Shown here one piece after another: positions 27,942 through 36,229 of a DNA stretch of 64,000 nucleotides. Numbering within the stretch: the stretch's first letter is position 1; every line of letters begins with the position of its first letter. The notes under the pieces were generated by a model. That model was not told the origin of the DNA. It made no database searches and worked only from the letters and a program-made list of their open reading frames with translations. Source of the stretch: Nocardia neocaledoniensis (GTDB lineage Bacteria > Actinomycetota > Actinomycetes > Mycobacteriales > Mycobacteriaceae); assembly GCF_029868625.1 (NCBI RefSeq), contig NZ_JARWOJ010000222.1:1-64000 (forward strand). Reading direction: 5' to 3'. A program made the position numbers and the translations under genes.

Positions 27942-28538
27942 TCAGCGCTGGTACGGCGCGGCGCCGTAGCCACCGGCCTGCGGAGCGGCCACCGCCTCCG
28001 AAACCGGTTGCGCGGCAACGGCGGCCGAGACACTCGACTTGCCCTGCTGCACCCCCGCCGCGAACAGCGCGCCGCACAGCACCAGGAACGCCGCGGTGTG
28101 CAGCACGGCCCGCAGGATGTTCCAGCGCACCCACGCGGCCTCGTAGTCGGCGCGCACGGCGGCCGTGTCGATGATCGCCGCCGGGTCGCCCGCCGCCTCG
28201 AGCGCGTCGTTGAGCGGCACGTTCAGCGCGACGGTGACACCGAAGGCGATCACGTTGAGCGCCAACGCGATTCCGAGCCAGACCAGCGTGCCGCGATGCT
28301 GCGCGCCCAGGCTCAGCACCGTCGCCAGCGCGGTGAAACCGACCGTGCCCATGAACCCGAGCATGAACCACGGGTTGATGATCACCACGTTGACCTTCTG
28401 CATGACGTCGATCAGCGTGCGGTCCCCGGTCCTGGCGAGCGCGGGCATCACCGAGATCGCGTAGGCGTAGAACACGCCGGCGATCAGCCCGGTGCTGAGC
28501 ACCGCCAGCACGATGGCGGCCATCCGAACTGCGAACAT
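27942..28538 (-). CDS. DUF1772-type membrane protein
   Basis: 198 residues with four membrane helices (about 5-30, 53-75, 82-102, 143-163) and the 'GVFYAYAISVMPAL' and 'LNVPLNDAL' motifs of the DUF1772/anthrone-oxygenase-like family. A variable Ala/Gln/Gly tail follows. The family contains oxygenases for aromatic polyketides as well as uncharacterised membrane proteins, and no cluster is adjacent. Function not assigned. Confidence 0.8.
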   Translation of the reverse strand: MFAVRMAAIVLAVLSTGLIAGVFYAYAISVMPALARTGDRTLIDVMQKVNVVIINPWFMLGFMGTVGFTALATVLSLGAQHRGTLVWLGIALALNVIAFGVTVALNVPLNDALEAAGDPAAIIDTAAVRADYEAAWVRWNILRAVLHTAAFLVLCGALFAAGVQQGKSSVSAAVAAQPVSEAVAAPQAGGYGAAPYQR

Positions 28539-28655
28539 GATGTCTCCTGACTCGTCGTCCCGGAGTCCCGCTCCGGCGTTACGACCAAGTCAACCGTGTC
28601 ACGCGCCGCGGCGACATCGTTCAGACGCTCACGGACCTACGCGAGCGTCGCGTCC

Positions 28656-29270
28656 TCACAGATCGTGGTCGGAGATCATCCCGCTCTGCATCGCCAGCGC
28701 GGCCAGCCGGGTGCGCTTCTGGTTCTGCGGCAGGTTCTCCACCCCGAACTTCGCGAACAGGGCACGCAGATGGGTCTTGATCGCGTCGATCGAGAGGAAC
28801 AATTCCTCGGCGATCTGCTGATTCGAGGCGGGCGTGGCGAAGCCGGTGCCGTGTTTGTACGGACGGCACAGTGCGATCAGCACCGCCCGCTGGGTATCGG
28901 TGAGCGAACGCATGGTGGGAATCGAGCCGGAGGAGGTATGCGTCGCGTCGTCGACGACGCCGCCGAAATCGAAGAAATGCACGAGCGTGGTGCCGACCCG
29001 GATGCGGTCACCGGGGCTGAGGCGGCGGCGACCGATCAGCCGTTCGCCGTTGACGAAGGTACCGTTGCGGGAAAGCCCGTCGTCGACGATGGTCCAGTGC
29101 GCGCCGAGATATTCCACGGCGGCGTGCAGCCTCGAGACTTCGGCGTCCCACCCGAGGACCAGATCGGCCTGCACATTGCGGCCGATGGTGAAACGCTGCT
29201 GTTCCGGGTCCAAGGACAATTCGTGCTGCCGCCCGGTGTCATCGGTATACCGGAGAAATGAACTAGCCAT
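28656..29270 (-). CDS. FHA-domain protein with C-terminal helix-turn-helix
   Basis: 204 residues. The FHA domain at about 20-95 holds the phosphothreonine-binding motifs 'FTIGRN', 'VSRLHAAVE' and 'GLSRNGTFVNG'. A C-terminal winged or LuxR-like helix-turn-helix follows from about 120 ('LTDTQRAVLIALC', 'SNQQIAEELFLSIDAIKTHLRALFAKFGVENLPQNQKRTRLAALA'). Such FHA-HTH fusions can link Ser/Thr kinase signals to transcription. ATG 29270 was preferred over a GTG ten codons upstream. Target genes unknown. Confidence 0.85.
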   Translation of the reverse strand: MASSFLRYTDDTGRQHELSLDPEQQRFTIGRNVQADLVLGWDAEVSRLHAAVEYLGAHWTIVDDGLSRNGTFVNGERLIGRRRLSPGDRIRVGTTLVHFFDFGGVVDDATHTSSGSIPTMRSLTDTQRAVLIALCRPYKHGTGFATPASNQQIAEELFLSIDAIKTHLRALFAKFGVENLPQNQKRTRLAALAMQSGMISDHDL

Positions 29271-29565
29271 CGCGGTCACAGCGCCATCCCGCCTCTCCAC
29301 GAATCAGGCCGGACTCGTGCGCGTCGGCTGAAGGTCGGCGGATGGATGGTGAGCGGGCGGCCACGATCGCCCCTGCCCGACGAGTTACCCATGTACTCGC
29401 CGGACCAGGTCGGATGGTCGGCAACCGCCGACATGAAAAACCTTGCGCACGAACATCAGTCTATCTCCAGGAGAGAGACCCGTCGCCTGCCCCGACCGGA
29501 GTGGGCACCGGCTCCGCGAGGCCGGTCCGGGATCGACCCGAAGCGATCCCGGACCGCGGTCGAAC
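29271..29565. other. 295-nt intergenic stretch between the FHA-HTH gene and lsr2
   Basis: No convincing gene. It holds the FHA-HTH leader at its right-hand genes' 5' side and the lsr2 terminator-like hairpin (29524-29555) at the other end. Two short overlapping plus-strand frames from 29342 have no family resemblance and were dismissed. Confidence 0.5.
29524..29555 (-). terminator. terminator-like hairpin after lsr2
   Basis: A perfect 12-bp stem GGTCCGGGATCG / CGATCCCGGACC with an 8-nt loop, 11 nt beyond the lsr2 stop. No U-tract follows, so it is either a weak intrinsic terminator or a 3'-stabilising hairpin. Confidence 0.6.
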
Positions 29566-29928
29566 TCAGGCCTTGCCGACTTCCTTGTTGTAGGCCTCGG
29601 TGATATCGGCCGAGATGCGGCCGCGAGCGGAGACCTTGTGGCCCTTGCGACGAGCCCATTCACGAATTGCGGCGCTCTGTTCCCGGTCCATGGAAACGCG
29701 GCTCTTGCCCTGCGGAGCGGGGGCGCCTGCCGCCTTCGTCCGGCGACGGCCGCTCACGCGACGGGCGTTGGCGACCCATTCGTCCAGGCCTTCGCGCAGC
29801 CGGGCCGCGTTGGCCTCGGACAGGTCGATCTCGTACGACACACCGTCGATAGCGAACTCGATGGTCTCGTCCGCGATGGACTCACCGTCGACATCGTCGA
29901 TCAGGCTAACGGTGACCTTCTTTGCCAT
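29566..29928 (-). CDS. lsr2: nucleoid-associated silencer Lsr2
   Basis: 120 residues. The N-terminal dimerisation domain '[25 protein letters not shown]' and the C-terminal AT-hook-like '[21 protein letters not shown]' with the RGR core are diagnostic. A basic linker at 57-80 joins them. Lsr2 bridges DNA and silences AT-rich, often acquired genes. Its place between clpC1 and lysS is as in M. tuberculosis (Rv3597c). The 115-nt leader upstream is AT-rich for this genome, consistent with autoregulation (inferred). Confidence 0.97.
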   Translation of the reverse strand: MAKKVTVSLIDDVDGESIADETIEFAIDGVSYEIDLSEANAARLREGLDEWVANARRVSGRRRTKAAGAPAPQGKSRVSMDREQSAAIREWARRKGHKVSARGRISADITEAYNKEVGKA

Positions 29929-30043
29929 GAGATGAACGTCCTCTCGAAATCGTCAAGCCTGCCTCCAGGCCGAATACCCGAGGCAAGAATACCTCTAAAT
30001 ACGAAAATTCCAACACGAGCCCATCAGCTCGCAAATCTACTGG

Positions 30044-31582
30044 TCAGCGACTACTCGGCCGGACAATAGGGAACAGGATCGTTTCCCGGATTCCCAAACC
30101 GGTCAGTGCCATCAACAAGCGGTCGATTCCCATACCGGTTCCGGTGGTCGGCGGCATGCCGTGTTCCATGGCCGCGAGGAAGTCTTCGTCGAGGACCATC
30201 GCCTCGTCATCACCCGCGGCGGCCAGTCTCGCCTGATCGACGAACCGTTCGCGCTGGATCACCGGGTCGACCAACTCCGAATAGCCCGTTGCCAACTCGA
30301 AGCCGCGCACATAGAGGTCCCACTTCTCGGTGACGCCGGCCTTGCTGCGATGCTGACGGGTCAGCGGTGAGGTCTCCACCGGGAAGTCGCGGACGAAAGT
30401 CGGCGCGTACAGCTTGTCGCCATACGCGTGTTCCCACAGTTCTTCGACGAGTTTGCCGTGTCCGTAGCCCTTGCCCGCGGGAATTTCCAGACCCACCCGA
30501 TCGGCGAGCGCCAGCAATTCCTCCACAGTCGTTTCCGGGGTCACCTCGACACCGATGGACTCCGACAGGGACGGATACATCTCGACGGTCGTCCACTCGC
30601 CGCCGAGATCATATTCCGTACCGTCGGCGAGGGTCACCACGAGGGTGCCGAATGCTTCCTGCGCGACTTCCTGGATCAATTCCCGGATCATCGTCGCCGA
30701 GTCGTCGTAGGTGCCGTAAGCCTCGTAGGTTTCCAGCATCGCGAACTCGGGGGAATGGGTGGAGTCGGCGCCCTCGTTGCGGAAGTTGCGGTTGATCTCG
30801 AAGACCTTCTCCAGGCCACCGACCACGCAGCGCTTCAGGAACAGCTCCGGCGCGATACGAAGGAACAACTCCATGTCCAGGGCATTGGAATGGGTGACGA
30901 ACGGGCGGGCGGCGGCACCACCGTGGATGGTCTGCAGCATCGGCGTCTCGACCTCGAGGAAGCCGCGGCGCTCGAGCGCGTTGCGCAGGGCGCGGACCAC
31001 GTTCACGCGGGTACGGGCCATTTCCCTGGCCTCTGGACGCACGATCAGATCGACATAGCGCTGCCGGACGCGCGACTCCTCGTTCATCTCCTTGTGCGCC
31101 ACCGGCAGCGGCCGCAGCGACTTGGCCGCCATCGACCAGGAGTCGGCCATGACGCTCAATTCACCGGTCCGCGAGGAGATGACCTCGCCGTGCACGTACA
31201 CGAAGTCACCGAGGTCGACGTCGGACTTCCAGGCGGCCAGCGCGTCGGCGCCGACACCGTTGAGGCTGATCATCGCCTGCAGCTTGGTGCCGTCGCCCTC
31301 CTGCAGGGTGGCGAAACACAGCTTGCCGGTATTGCGGACGAAAATGACGCGGCCGGCGATCCCGGCCTGCAGACCGGTCTGGGTATCGGGCTCCAGATCC
31401 GGGTAGGCGGCGCGGATTTCGGCCAGCGTGTGCGTGCGCGGCACCACCACCGGATAGGCCTCGCCGCCCTCGGCGAGTAGCCGTTCCCGCTTGTCCCGGC
31501 GAATCCGCATCTGCTCGGGGACATCACTGTCCACGGCGGAACTGACGGCGCGGCCGGTTTCGGCGGGGTTAGGGGTGCTCAC
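30044..31582 (-). CDS. lysS: lysyl-tRNA synthetase, class II
   Basis: 512 residues from a GTG ('[10 protein letters not shown]'). An upstream start nine codons earlier is possible, and neither has a clear ribosome site. The OB-fold anticodon domain is followed by motif 2 '[24 protein letters not shown]' and motif 3 '[15 protein letters not shown]'. It charges tRNA-Lys. Upstream of lsr2 in the same direction, as in mycobacteria. Confidence 0.96.
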   Translation of the reverse strand: MSTPNPAETGRAVSSAVDSDVPEQMRIRRDKRERLLAEGGEAYPVVVPRTHTLAEIRAAYPDLEPDTQTGLQAGIAGRVIFVRNTGKLCFATLQEGDGTKLQAMISLNGVGADALAAWKSDVDLGDFVYVHGEVISSRTGELSVMADSWSMAAKSLRPLPVAHKEMNEESRVRQRYVDLIVRPEAREMARTRVNVVRALRNALERRGFLEVETPMLQTIHGGAAARPFVTHSNALDMELFLRIAPELFLKRCVVGGLEKVFEINRNFRNEGADSTHSPEFAMLETYEAYGTYDDSATMIRELIQEVAQEAFGTLVVTLADGTEYDLGGEWTTVEMYPSLSESIGVEVTPETTVEELLALADRVGLEIPAGKGYGHGKLVEELWEHAYGDKLYAPTFVRDFPVETSPLTRQHRSKAGVTEKWDLYVRGFELATGYSELVDPVIQRERFVDQARLAAAGDDEAMVLDEDFLAAMEHGMPPTTGTGMGIDRLLMALTGLGIRETILFPIVRPSSR

Positions 31583-31779
31583 ATCCGATAACAGTAGCGT
31601 GTCGCGCAAATGCTATGCGCCCCGCCCGCACCGATCTCGGCGGTCGGCAGGCAGCGCGCCGCCCATTCCTCGGCGCAGTGCAATCCACGTCACACAACCG
31701 AAATACAATCCCAGCTCAGCGGCGCCCGAAGCCGCACGCGGACAGGGCAACTCACCCCGGGATCGGGGCGCGGTACGGG

Positions 31780-32211
31780 CTAGAGCGCGGCGAGCGCATT
31801 CAGCTCGCGCGCGAAATGCGGCGCGCCGACGGCGACCGAGGTCATCCCCGCCGACTTCAACGCCTGATATCCACCGATGAGATCGGTGGCCCGGTGCAGG
31901 CCCAGCTGCTGCAACGAGGCCGCGGCGAGCGAGGAGGTGTAGCCCTCGGAGCAGAAGATGATCCATTCCACGTCGTGGTCGGCGGCCAGCGACAAACGCG
32001 CCGACGAGGTCGGATCGAGCCGCCATTCCAGGACATTGCGCTCGATGACCAGCGCGCCGGGTAGTGAACCTTCCCGAACCCGCTGCGCCGCCGGGCGGAT
32101 GTCGACCAGAATCGCGCCGCGGGCCAATGCGTCGGGCAGGTCGTAGACATAGAGCCTGCGCAGCTCGGCACGGGCGTTCTCGAGCATCTGATCAATAGTC
32201 AAACGGCTCAT
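31780..32211 (-). CDS. rhodanese-like sulphurtransferase
   Basis: 143 residues, single rhodanese domain, with 'AILVDIRPAAQR' and the active-site loop 'FCSEGYTSS' (Cys87). It should carry a persulphide and move sulphane sulphur. The ATG (32211) overlaps the cysteine dioxygenase stop (TGATG), so the pair is co-translated. A cysteine dioxygenase-rhodanese pair suggests handling of cysteine-derived sulphur. A GTG one codon upstream could also start it. Confidence 0.9.
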   Translation of the reverse strand: MSRLTIDQMLENARAELRRLYVYDLPDALARGAILVDIRPAAQRVREGSLPGALVIERNVLEWRLDPTSSARLSLAADHDVEWIIFCSEGYTSSLAAASLQQLGLHRATDLIGGYQALKSAGMTSVAVGAPHFARELNALAAL

Positions 32212-32807
32212 CACAGGTCACCTTCGGGCTGGTCGGTGAGGACGGTTTTGGTGCGGCGCAGCGTGCCGTGGCCGGTCACCTCGTAATAGGACATCGCCGA
32301 CAGCGGCGGGGAATAGGCGTGCACGCTCAGCGTGGGATCGAGCGGTCCGACGGATTCGGCGGCGGCGGGCGCGCGCACCACGTCGTGCACCCAGCCGATC
32401 GGGAACGAGGCCTGATCACCGGCGGCCAGCGTGCGCCTGCGCAACTCGGTGCCATTCCAGCGGAATTCCGAGAGCGCGCCGGACAGGACGGTGAGCGCGC
32501 CGAGGGAACCGGCGTGATCGTGCAATTCCGTGGATTTTCCCGGCGTCCAGCTGATCAGCCAGACATCGACCTCGTCGTCGGCGATCAGGCGGGTCGCCCA
32601 GCGTTCCTCGGTCGGCCAGAGCCCATCGGCGGGCAGCAGGTGGTCGTAGCGGCCCGCGAGGACGTCTTCGGCACCTTCGTCGGTGAGTCGCAGCAGGTCA
32701 GCGGGGCGCAGACGGGTCGGCAACGCGGAAGCCACCGCCCGGTCGAGCGGGGGTGTCGCGGAGTAGCCATCGCGCGCGGAGGAAAGGGAAAGGACAGAAG
32801 AACGCAT
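32211..32807 (-). CDS. cysteine dioxygenase, cupin type
   Basis: 198 residues from ATG 32807 with GGAG eight bases before it. Iron ligands are His96 and His98 ('STELHDHAGSLGALTVLSG') and His141 ('FPIGWVHDVV'), the three-His site of CDO. 'SVHAYSPPLSAMSYYEV' near the C-terminus is also family-typical. It oxidises cysteine to cysteine sulphinate, the first step of cysteine breakdown. A GTG 27 codons upstream is in frame, but that extension overlaps the attenuator and has no domain. The leader carries a polycysteine uORF. Confidence 0.93.
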   Translation of the reverse strand: MRSSVLSLSSARDGYSATPPLDRAVASALPTRLRPADLLRLTDEGAEDVLAGRYDHLLPADGLWPTEERWATRLIADDEVDVWLISWTPGKSTELHDHAGSLGALTVLSGALSEFRWNGTELRRRTLAAGDQASFPIGWVHDVVRAPAAAESVGPLDPTLSVHAYSPPLSAMSYYEVTGHGTLRRTKTVLTDQPEGDL

Positions 32808-32835
32808 GAGCGAATCTCCAGGAGGTGTGAATCGG

Positions 32836-32882
32836 TCGAGGGAAAACGTCAGCCTCGAACGATCGAGGCAGGTCAGCCTCGA
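32836..32882 (-). promoter_or_regulatory. attenuator-like set of mutually exclusive hairpins
   Basis: Four complementary segments on the minus-strand RNA: 1 = TCGAGGC (32876-32882), 2 = GCCTCGA (32863-32869), 3 = TCGAGGC (32852-32858), 4 = CCTCGA (32836-32841). Pairings 1:2, 2:3 (7 bp each, perfect) and 3:4 (6 bp) exclude each other. Segments 1 and 3 lie in an 11-nt direct repeat, TCGAGGCTGAC. Segment 1 overlaps the last codons of the uORF. The 2:3 hairpin is followed by TGACGTTTT, a possible weak terminator. Seen directly; function inferred. Confidence 0.7.
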
Positions 32883-32914
32883 CAACACTCCTGGGTGCTC
32901 ACACGGAAATACAC
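32873..32914 (-). CDS. leaderless polycysteine uORF (cysteine-sensing leader peptide)
   Basis: 13 codons from GTG, VYFRVSTQECCRG, stop TGA. Adjacent Cys codons (TGT TGT) lie four codons before the stop. A TAAACT -10 box ends 7 nt before the GTG, so the transcript should begin at or next to the start codon. This matches the leaderless Cys-Cys uORFs described in mycobacteria as cysteine-responsive attenuators. It overlaps out of frame any N-terminal extension of cysteine dioxygenase and precedes an alternative-hairpin array. Confidence 0.72.
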   Translation of the reverse strand: MYFRVSTQECCRG

Positions 32915-32921
32915 GAGCGTG

Positions 32922-32927
32922 AGTTTA
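32922..32927 (-). promoter_or_regulatory. -10 element of the cysteine dioxygenase operon
   Basis: TAAACT on the minus strand, 7 nt before the uORF GTG and 42 nt after the coaX stop. No recognisable -35, which is common for actinobacterial sigma-A promoters. It separates this operon from panC-panD-coaX. Confidence 0.55.
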
Positions 32928-32968
32928 GCAGCTCCCGCGCGCGACGGCGAAAATGAGCTGCGCCACAC

Positions 32969-33751
32969 CTACTTCTTGTTGCGCTCGTACACGTGCCGCA
33001 GGCCCGTCAGGGTCAGATGCGGCTCGTGCTGATCGATGGTCTCGGACTCCGGGACGATCAGCGGGGCGCCCGCCCCGGTGGCGACGACGGTGACATCGGT
33101 GCCGGAGAAGGCGTCGAACTCGTCGCGGATGCGGTCGATCAGGCCGTCGACCAGGCCCGCGAAACCGAACACCGCGCCGGACTGCATGCACTCCATGCTG
33201 TTCTTGCCGAGCACCGAGCGCGGCCTGGTGAGCTCCACCCGGCGCAGCGCGCTGCGCTCGACCAGTGCCTCGGTGGAGATCTCCACGCCCGGCGCGATCA
33301 CCCCGCCGAGGAACTCGCCCTTGACCGAGACCAGGTCCACGCAGATCGCGGTGCCGAAATCGACGACGATCGCGGGCCCGCCGAAGCGGCGGAACGCGGC
33401 GAGGCAGTTGACGATGCGGTCGGCGCCGACCTCCTTCGGATTGTCCACCAGCAGCGGAATACCCGTCCGCACACCGGGTTCCACCAGCACGTGCGGCACA
33501 TGCGCCCAGTAGCGCGCCAGCATCGTGCGCAATTCACGCAGCACCGGCGGCACCGTCGACAGGGCCGAGACGCCGACCACCTGGTCGAGCTCGTCACCGA
33601 CCAGGCCACGCACCTGCATGGCGAACTCGTCGGCGGTCAGCAGCGGATTGGTGTGGATCCGCCAGTGCCGCACCAGCTTCGCGTGCTCGCCGCTGCCGGA
33701 GAACAGGCCGAGTTCGATACCGGTGTTGCGGACGTCGATCGTCAGCAGCAT
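32969..33751 (-). CDS. coaX: type III pantothenate kinase
   Basis: 260 residues. '[17 protein letters not shown]' (phosphate loop), '[18 protein letters not shown]' and '[13 protein letters not shown]' are type III PanK motifs. Family members phosphorylate pantothenate to start CoA synthesis. Some mycobacterial homologues are inactive, so activity is not proven. The gene follows panC-panD on the same strand, as in Rv3602c-Rv3600c. Confidence 0.93.
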   Translation of the reverse strand: MLLTIDVRNTGIELGLFSGSGEHAKLVRHWRIHTNPLLTADEFAMQVRGLVGDELDQVVGVSALSTVPPVLRELRTMLARYWAHVPHVLVEPGVRTGIPLLVDNPKEVGADRIVNCLAAFRRFGGPAIVVDFGTAICVDLVSVKGEFLGGVIAPGVEISTEALVERSALRRVELTRPRSVLGKNSMECMQSGAVFGFAGLVDGLIDRIRDEFDAFSGTDVTVVATGAGAPLIVPESETIDQHEPHLTLTGLRHVYERNKK

Positions 33752-33770
33752 CGCTGTCCCCCCGCCGCGC

Positions 33771-34190
33771 TCAGGCGAACGACAGGGAGCGCGGGGAGGT
33801 CAGGCCGGAGCCCTCGGGCGCGTGCGCCGGGTCCGAACCGAGTTCCACCGGGCGGTTGCGGTCGTCGACGAAGACCACCTTCGGGTCGTAGTCGCGCAGT
33901 TCCTGCTCGTCCATCTGGCCGTAGGCGATGAGGATGACCAGGTCACCGGGATGTACCAGGTGGGCGGCGGCGCCGTTGATGCCGATCACGCCCGACCCGC
34001 GCTCGCCCGCGATCACGTAGGTCTCGAGGCGGGCGCCGTTGTCGATGTCGACGATGCAGACCTGCTCACCCTCGAGCAGATCGGCGGCGTCGAGCAGGTC
34101 CTGGTCGACGGTCACCGAACCCACATAGTGCAGGTCGGCGTGGGTCACCGTGGCGCGGTGGATCTTCGACTTCATCATGGTGCGCAACAT
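33771..34190 (-). CDS. panD: aspartate 1-decarboxylase precursor
   Basis: 139 residues. The self-cleavage site Gly24-Ser25 is in '[12 protein letters not shown]', giving the pyruvoyl cofactor. '[19 protein letters not shown]' and '[20 protein letters not shown]' complete the fold. It makes beta-alanine for pantothenate. Located 14 nt after panC. Confidence 0.97.
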   Translation of the reverse strand: MLRTMMKSKIHRATVTHADLHYVGSVTVDQDLLDAADLLEGEQVCIVDIDNGARLETYVIAGERGSGVIGINGAAAHLVHPGDLVILIAYGQMDEQELRDYDPKVVFVDDRNRPVELGSDPAHAPEGSGLTSPRSLSFA

Positions 34191-34204
34191 CGTGGTGGCC
34201 TTTC

Positions 34205-35161
34205 TCAGTGCGCCTGCGAGGCAGGCAGGGAGTTCGCGTCGGGGTGCCCGTCGAGCTGGGCACCCAGGACGATCGGGGCGTTGTCGATCAGCCGGGTCGA
34301 CCCGACCTTGGCCGCGACGAGCAGCCGGGCGTTTCCGTTCACCGGCGCGGGGCCGAGGTTCGAGTCACGCAGTTCGAGGTAGAGGACCTCGATGCCGTCG
34401 ACGGCGTCGAGCACACCGCGCGCGGCCTGGACGACGGCCTCCGGACCGAGGCCCGCGGCGTGCCGCCCGGCGGCGAGTGCGGCCGAAATGCCCAGCGCGG
34501 CTTCGCGCTGGGTGGCGTCGAGGTAGCGGTTGCGCGAGGACAGCGCGAGACCGTCGGGCTCGCGGACGGTCGGGTAGGCGACGATCTTGGCGTCCATGTT
34601 CAGGTCGCGCACCATCTGCCGGATGAGCGTGAGCTGCTGGTAGTCCTTCTCGCCGAAGTACGCCTCGGAGGCGTGCGCCAGGTTGAGCAGCTTGGCGACC
34701 ACCGTGAGCATCCCGGCGAAATGGGTCGGCCTGGTCTCGCCCTCGAGTTCGGCGCCGAGCGGACCGGGCATGATCGTGGTGCGCGGCCCCTCCGGGTACA
34801 TGTCGGACGCGGACGGCGCGAACACCAGGTCGACGCCCTCGTGCCGGAGCAGTTCGAGATCGGCGTCCAGGGTGCGCGGATAGGCGTCGAGATCCTCGTT
34901 CGCGCCGAACTGCAGCGGGTTGACGAAGATCGAGACCAGCACGACCTGATTGGTCAGCTTGGCCTGGCGGATCAACTGCAGGTGGCCCTCGTGCAGCGCG
35001 CCCATCGTCGGCACGAAACCGATGGTGCGGCCGGCGCCGCGCAGCGTCTTGGTGATCGTCGCCAGGACCTCCGGGTCGTGGTGGACGGTGAGCACGCCGG
35101 GCTTGTACGCGCCGGTCGCCCTGGCGCCACCCTCGTGGTGATGCACTTGCCTGGGTTCCAT
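34205..35161 (-). CDS. panC: pantothenate synthetase
   Basis: 318 residues. '[20 protein letters not shown]' (HIGH-like ATP site), '[11 protein letters not shown]' and 'LSSRNRYL' are PanC signatures. It joins pantoate and beta-alanine. The start overlaps the stop of the upstream Rossmann-fold gene by one base. The first ~25 residues, His/Gly-rich, are weakly conserved, so the true start may be the internal GTG/ATG region near '[12 protein letters not shown]'. Confidence 0.95.
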   Translation of the reverse strand: MEPRQVHHHEGGARATGAYKPGVLTVHHDPEVLATITKTLRGAGRTIGFVPTMGALHEGHLQLIRQAKLTNQVVLVSIFVNPLQFGANEDLDAYPRTLDADLELLRHEGVDLVFAPSASDMYPEGPRTTIMPGPLGAELEGETRPTHFAGMLTVVAKLLNLAHASEAYFGEKDYQQLTLIRQMVRDLNMDAKIVAYPTVREPDGLALSSRNRYLDATQREAALGISAALAAGRHAAGLGPEAVVQAARGVLDAVDGIEVLYLELRDSNLGPAPVNGNARLLVAAKVGSTRLIDNAPIVLGAQLDGHPDANSLPASQAH

Positions 35162-36111
35162 CAGTGGCCTTTCTCGGCGAGCAGATCCAGCAGGGCCGGG
35201 TTGGTCTTTGCCAGTTCGGCGGTGCGCAGCGACATGGCGCGGTAAGCCGCGGCCAGGCGCTCGTCCACCGACTCGAGTGCGGACAGGTGCGCGGCGACCG
35301 CGTCGACATCGCCGCGCGCGACCGGGCCGGTCAGCGCGGCGCCGCCACGGCGCAGCGCGTTGTCGAGCGCGGCGGAGACGAGCGGGGCGAGCAGGCGTTC
35401 GGGCAGGCCGTTGGGCTGCTCGTCGACCAGGGGCTGACCGAGCAGACCCGGCCCGTCCAGGGCCGACCGCAGCGCGGCGACCGCGTCGACGATGACCGTG
35501 ACCAGGTGATTGGCGCCGTGCGCGAGGGCCGCGTGGTACAGCGTGCGCTGTTCCTCCGACACCCGGACCGGTTCGCCACCCATCTCGATCACCAGGGCCT
35601 GGCCGATCGCGTACCCCACCTCGTCGGCGGCGGTGACGCCGAAGCAGGCGTTGGCCAGGCGGTCGATGTCCTCGTCGTGGCCGGTGAAGGTCATCGCCGG
35701 GTGGATGGCCAGGCCGAGCGCGCCCTGCTCGGTGAGCGGGGCGAGCACGCCGACGCCGTGCGCACCCGCGGTGTGCACCACGATCGTGCCGGGGCGCACG
35801 ACATTCGCCGTGGCGAGTCCGCGCACCAGCCCCGCCAGCTCGGCATCGGGGACGGCGAGCAGCAACAGCTCACTGCGCTGCGCGATCTGCTCCACGGGCA
35901 GGATCTGCGAGTCGGGCAGCCGCGTCCGCGCCCGGTGCACCGAGGCATCGGAGATCGCGGCGACACCGAACACCACATGTCCGGCTCGCTCGAGCGCGAC
36001 ACCGAGCGCCGAACCCACCCGTCCCGCCGAGACGATTCCCACCGTCAGCCGTGCGGGCGCGGGGTCGACACCCACGTTCGCGCCATCGGAATTGACACTT
36101 CTCGAGGTCAA
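35161..36111 (-). CDS. Rossmann-like/DUF2520 protein (Rv3603c-like)
   Basis: About 316 residues. 'LTVGIVSAGRVGSALGVALERAGHVV' is an NAD(P)-binding Rossmann loop, followed by a C-terminal helical DUF2520 domain ('LYHAALAHGANHLVTVIVDA', 'PLVSAALDNAL'). The layout resembles ketopantoate or pyrroline-5-carboxylate reductases, and the gene is always near panC in this order, so a role in pantoate/CoA metabolism is plausible but unproven. I propose a TTG start (GAGAGGA five bases before it). A GTG at 36075 is the alternative. Confidence 0.8.
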   Translation of the reverse strand: MTSRSVNSDGANVGVDPAPARLTVGIVSAGRVGSALGVALERAGHVVFGVAAISDASVHRARTRLPDSQILPVEQIAQRSELLLLAVPDAELAGLVRGLATANVVRPGTIVVHTAGAHGVGVLAPLTEQGALGLAIHPAMTFTGHDEDIDRLANACFGVTAADEVGYAIGQALVIEMGGEPVRVSEEQRTLYHAALAHGANHLVTVIVDAVAALRSALDGPGLLGQPLVDEQPNGLPERLLAPLVSAALDNALRRGGAALTGPVARGDVDAVAAHLSALESVDERLAAAYRAMSLRTAELAKTNPALLDLLAEKGH

Positions 36112-36229
36112 CGTTGTCCTCTCGATTGCGTTCCAGTCCCGCCGTGCGGGTACCGGACGTACGCACCGAGAATAGCTGGCCATCAGCCAGGGGCCGCAAT
36201 GATCTCCACCACAGCCTGGGCCGGGCGGC

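Noticed and set aside
29342..29603. Two overlapping short plus-strand frames between FHA-HTH and lsr2
   Set aside because: Arg/Pro-rich, no homologue recognised, no promoter or ribosome site.
32808..32888. 27-residue extension of cysteine dioxygenase from a GTG
   Set aside because: Overlaps the attenuator segments and has no counterpart in the family. The internal ATG has a ribosome site.
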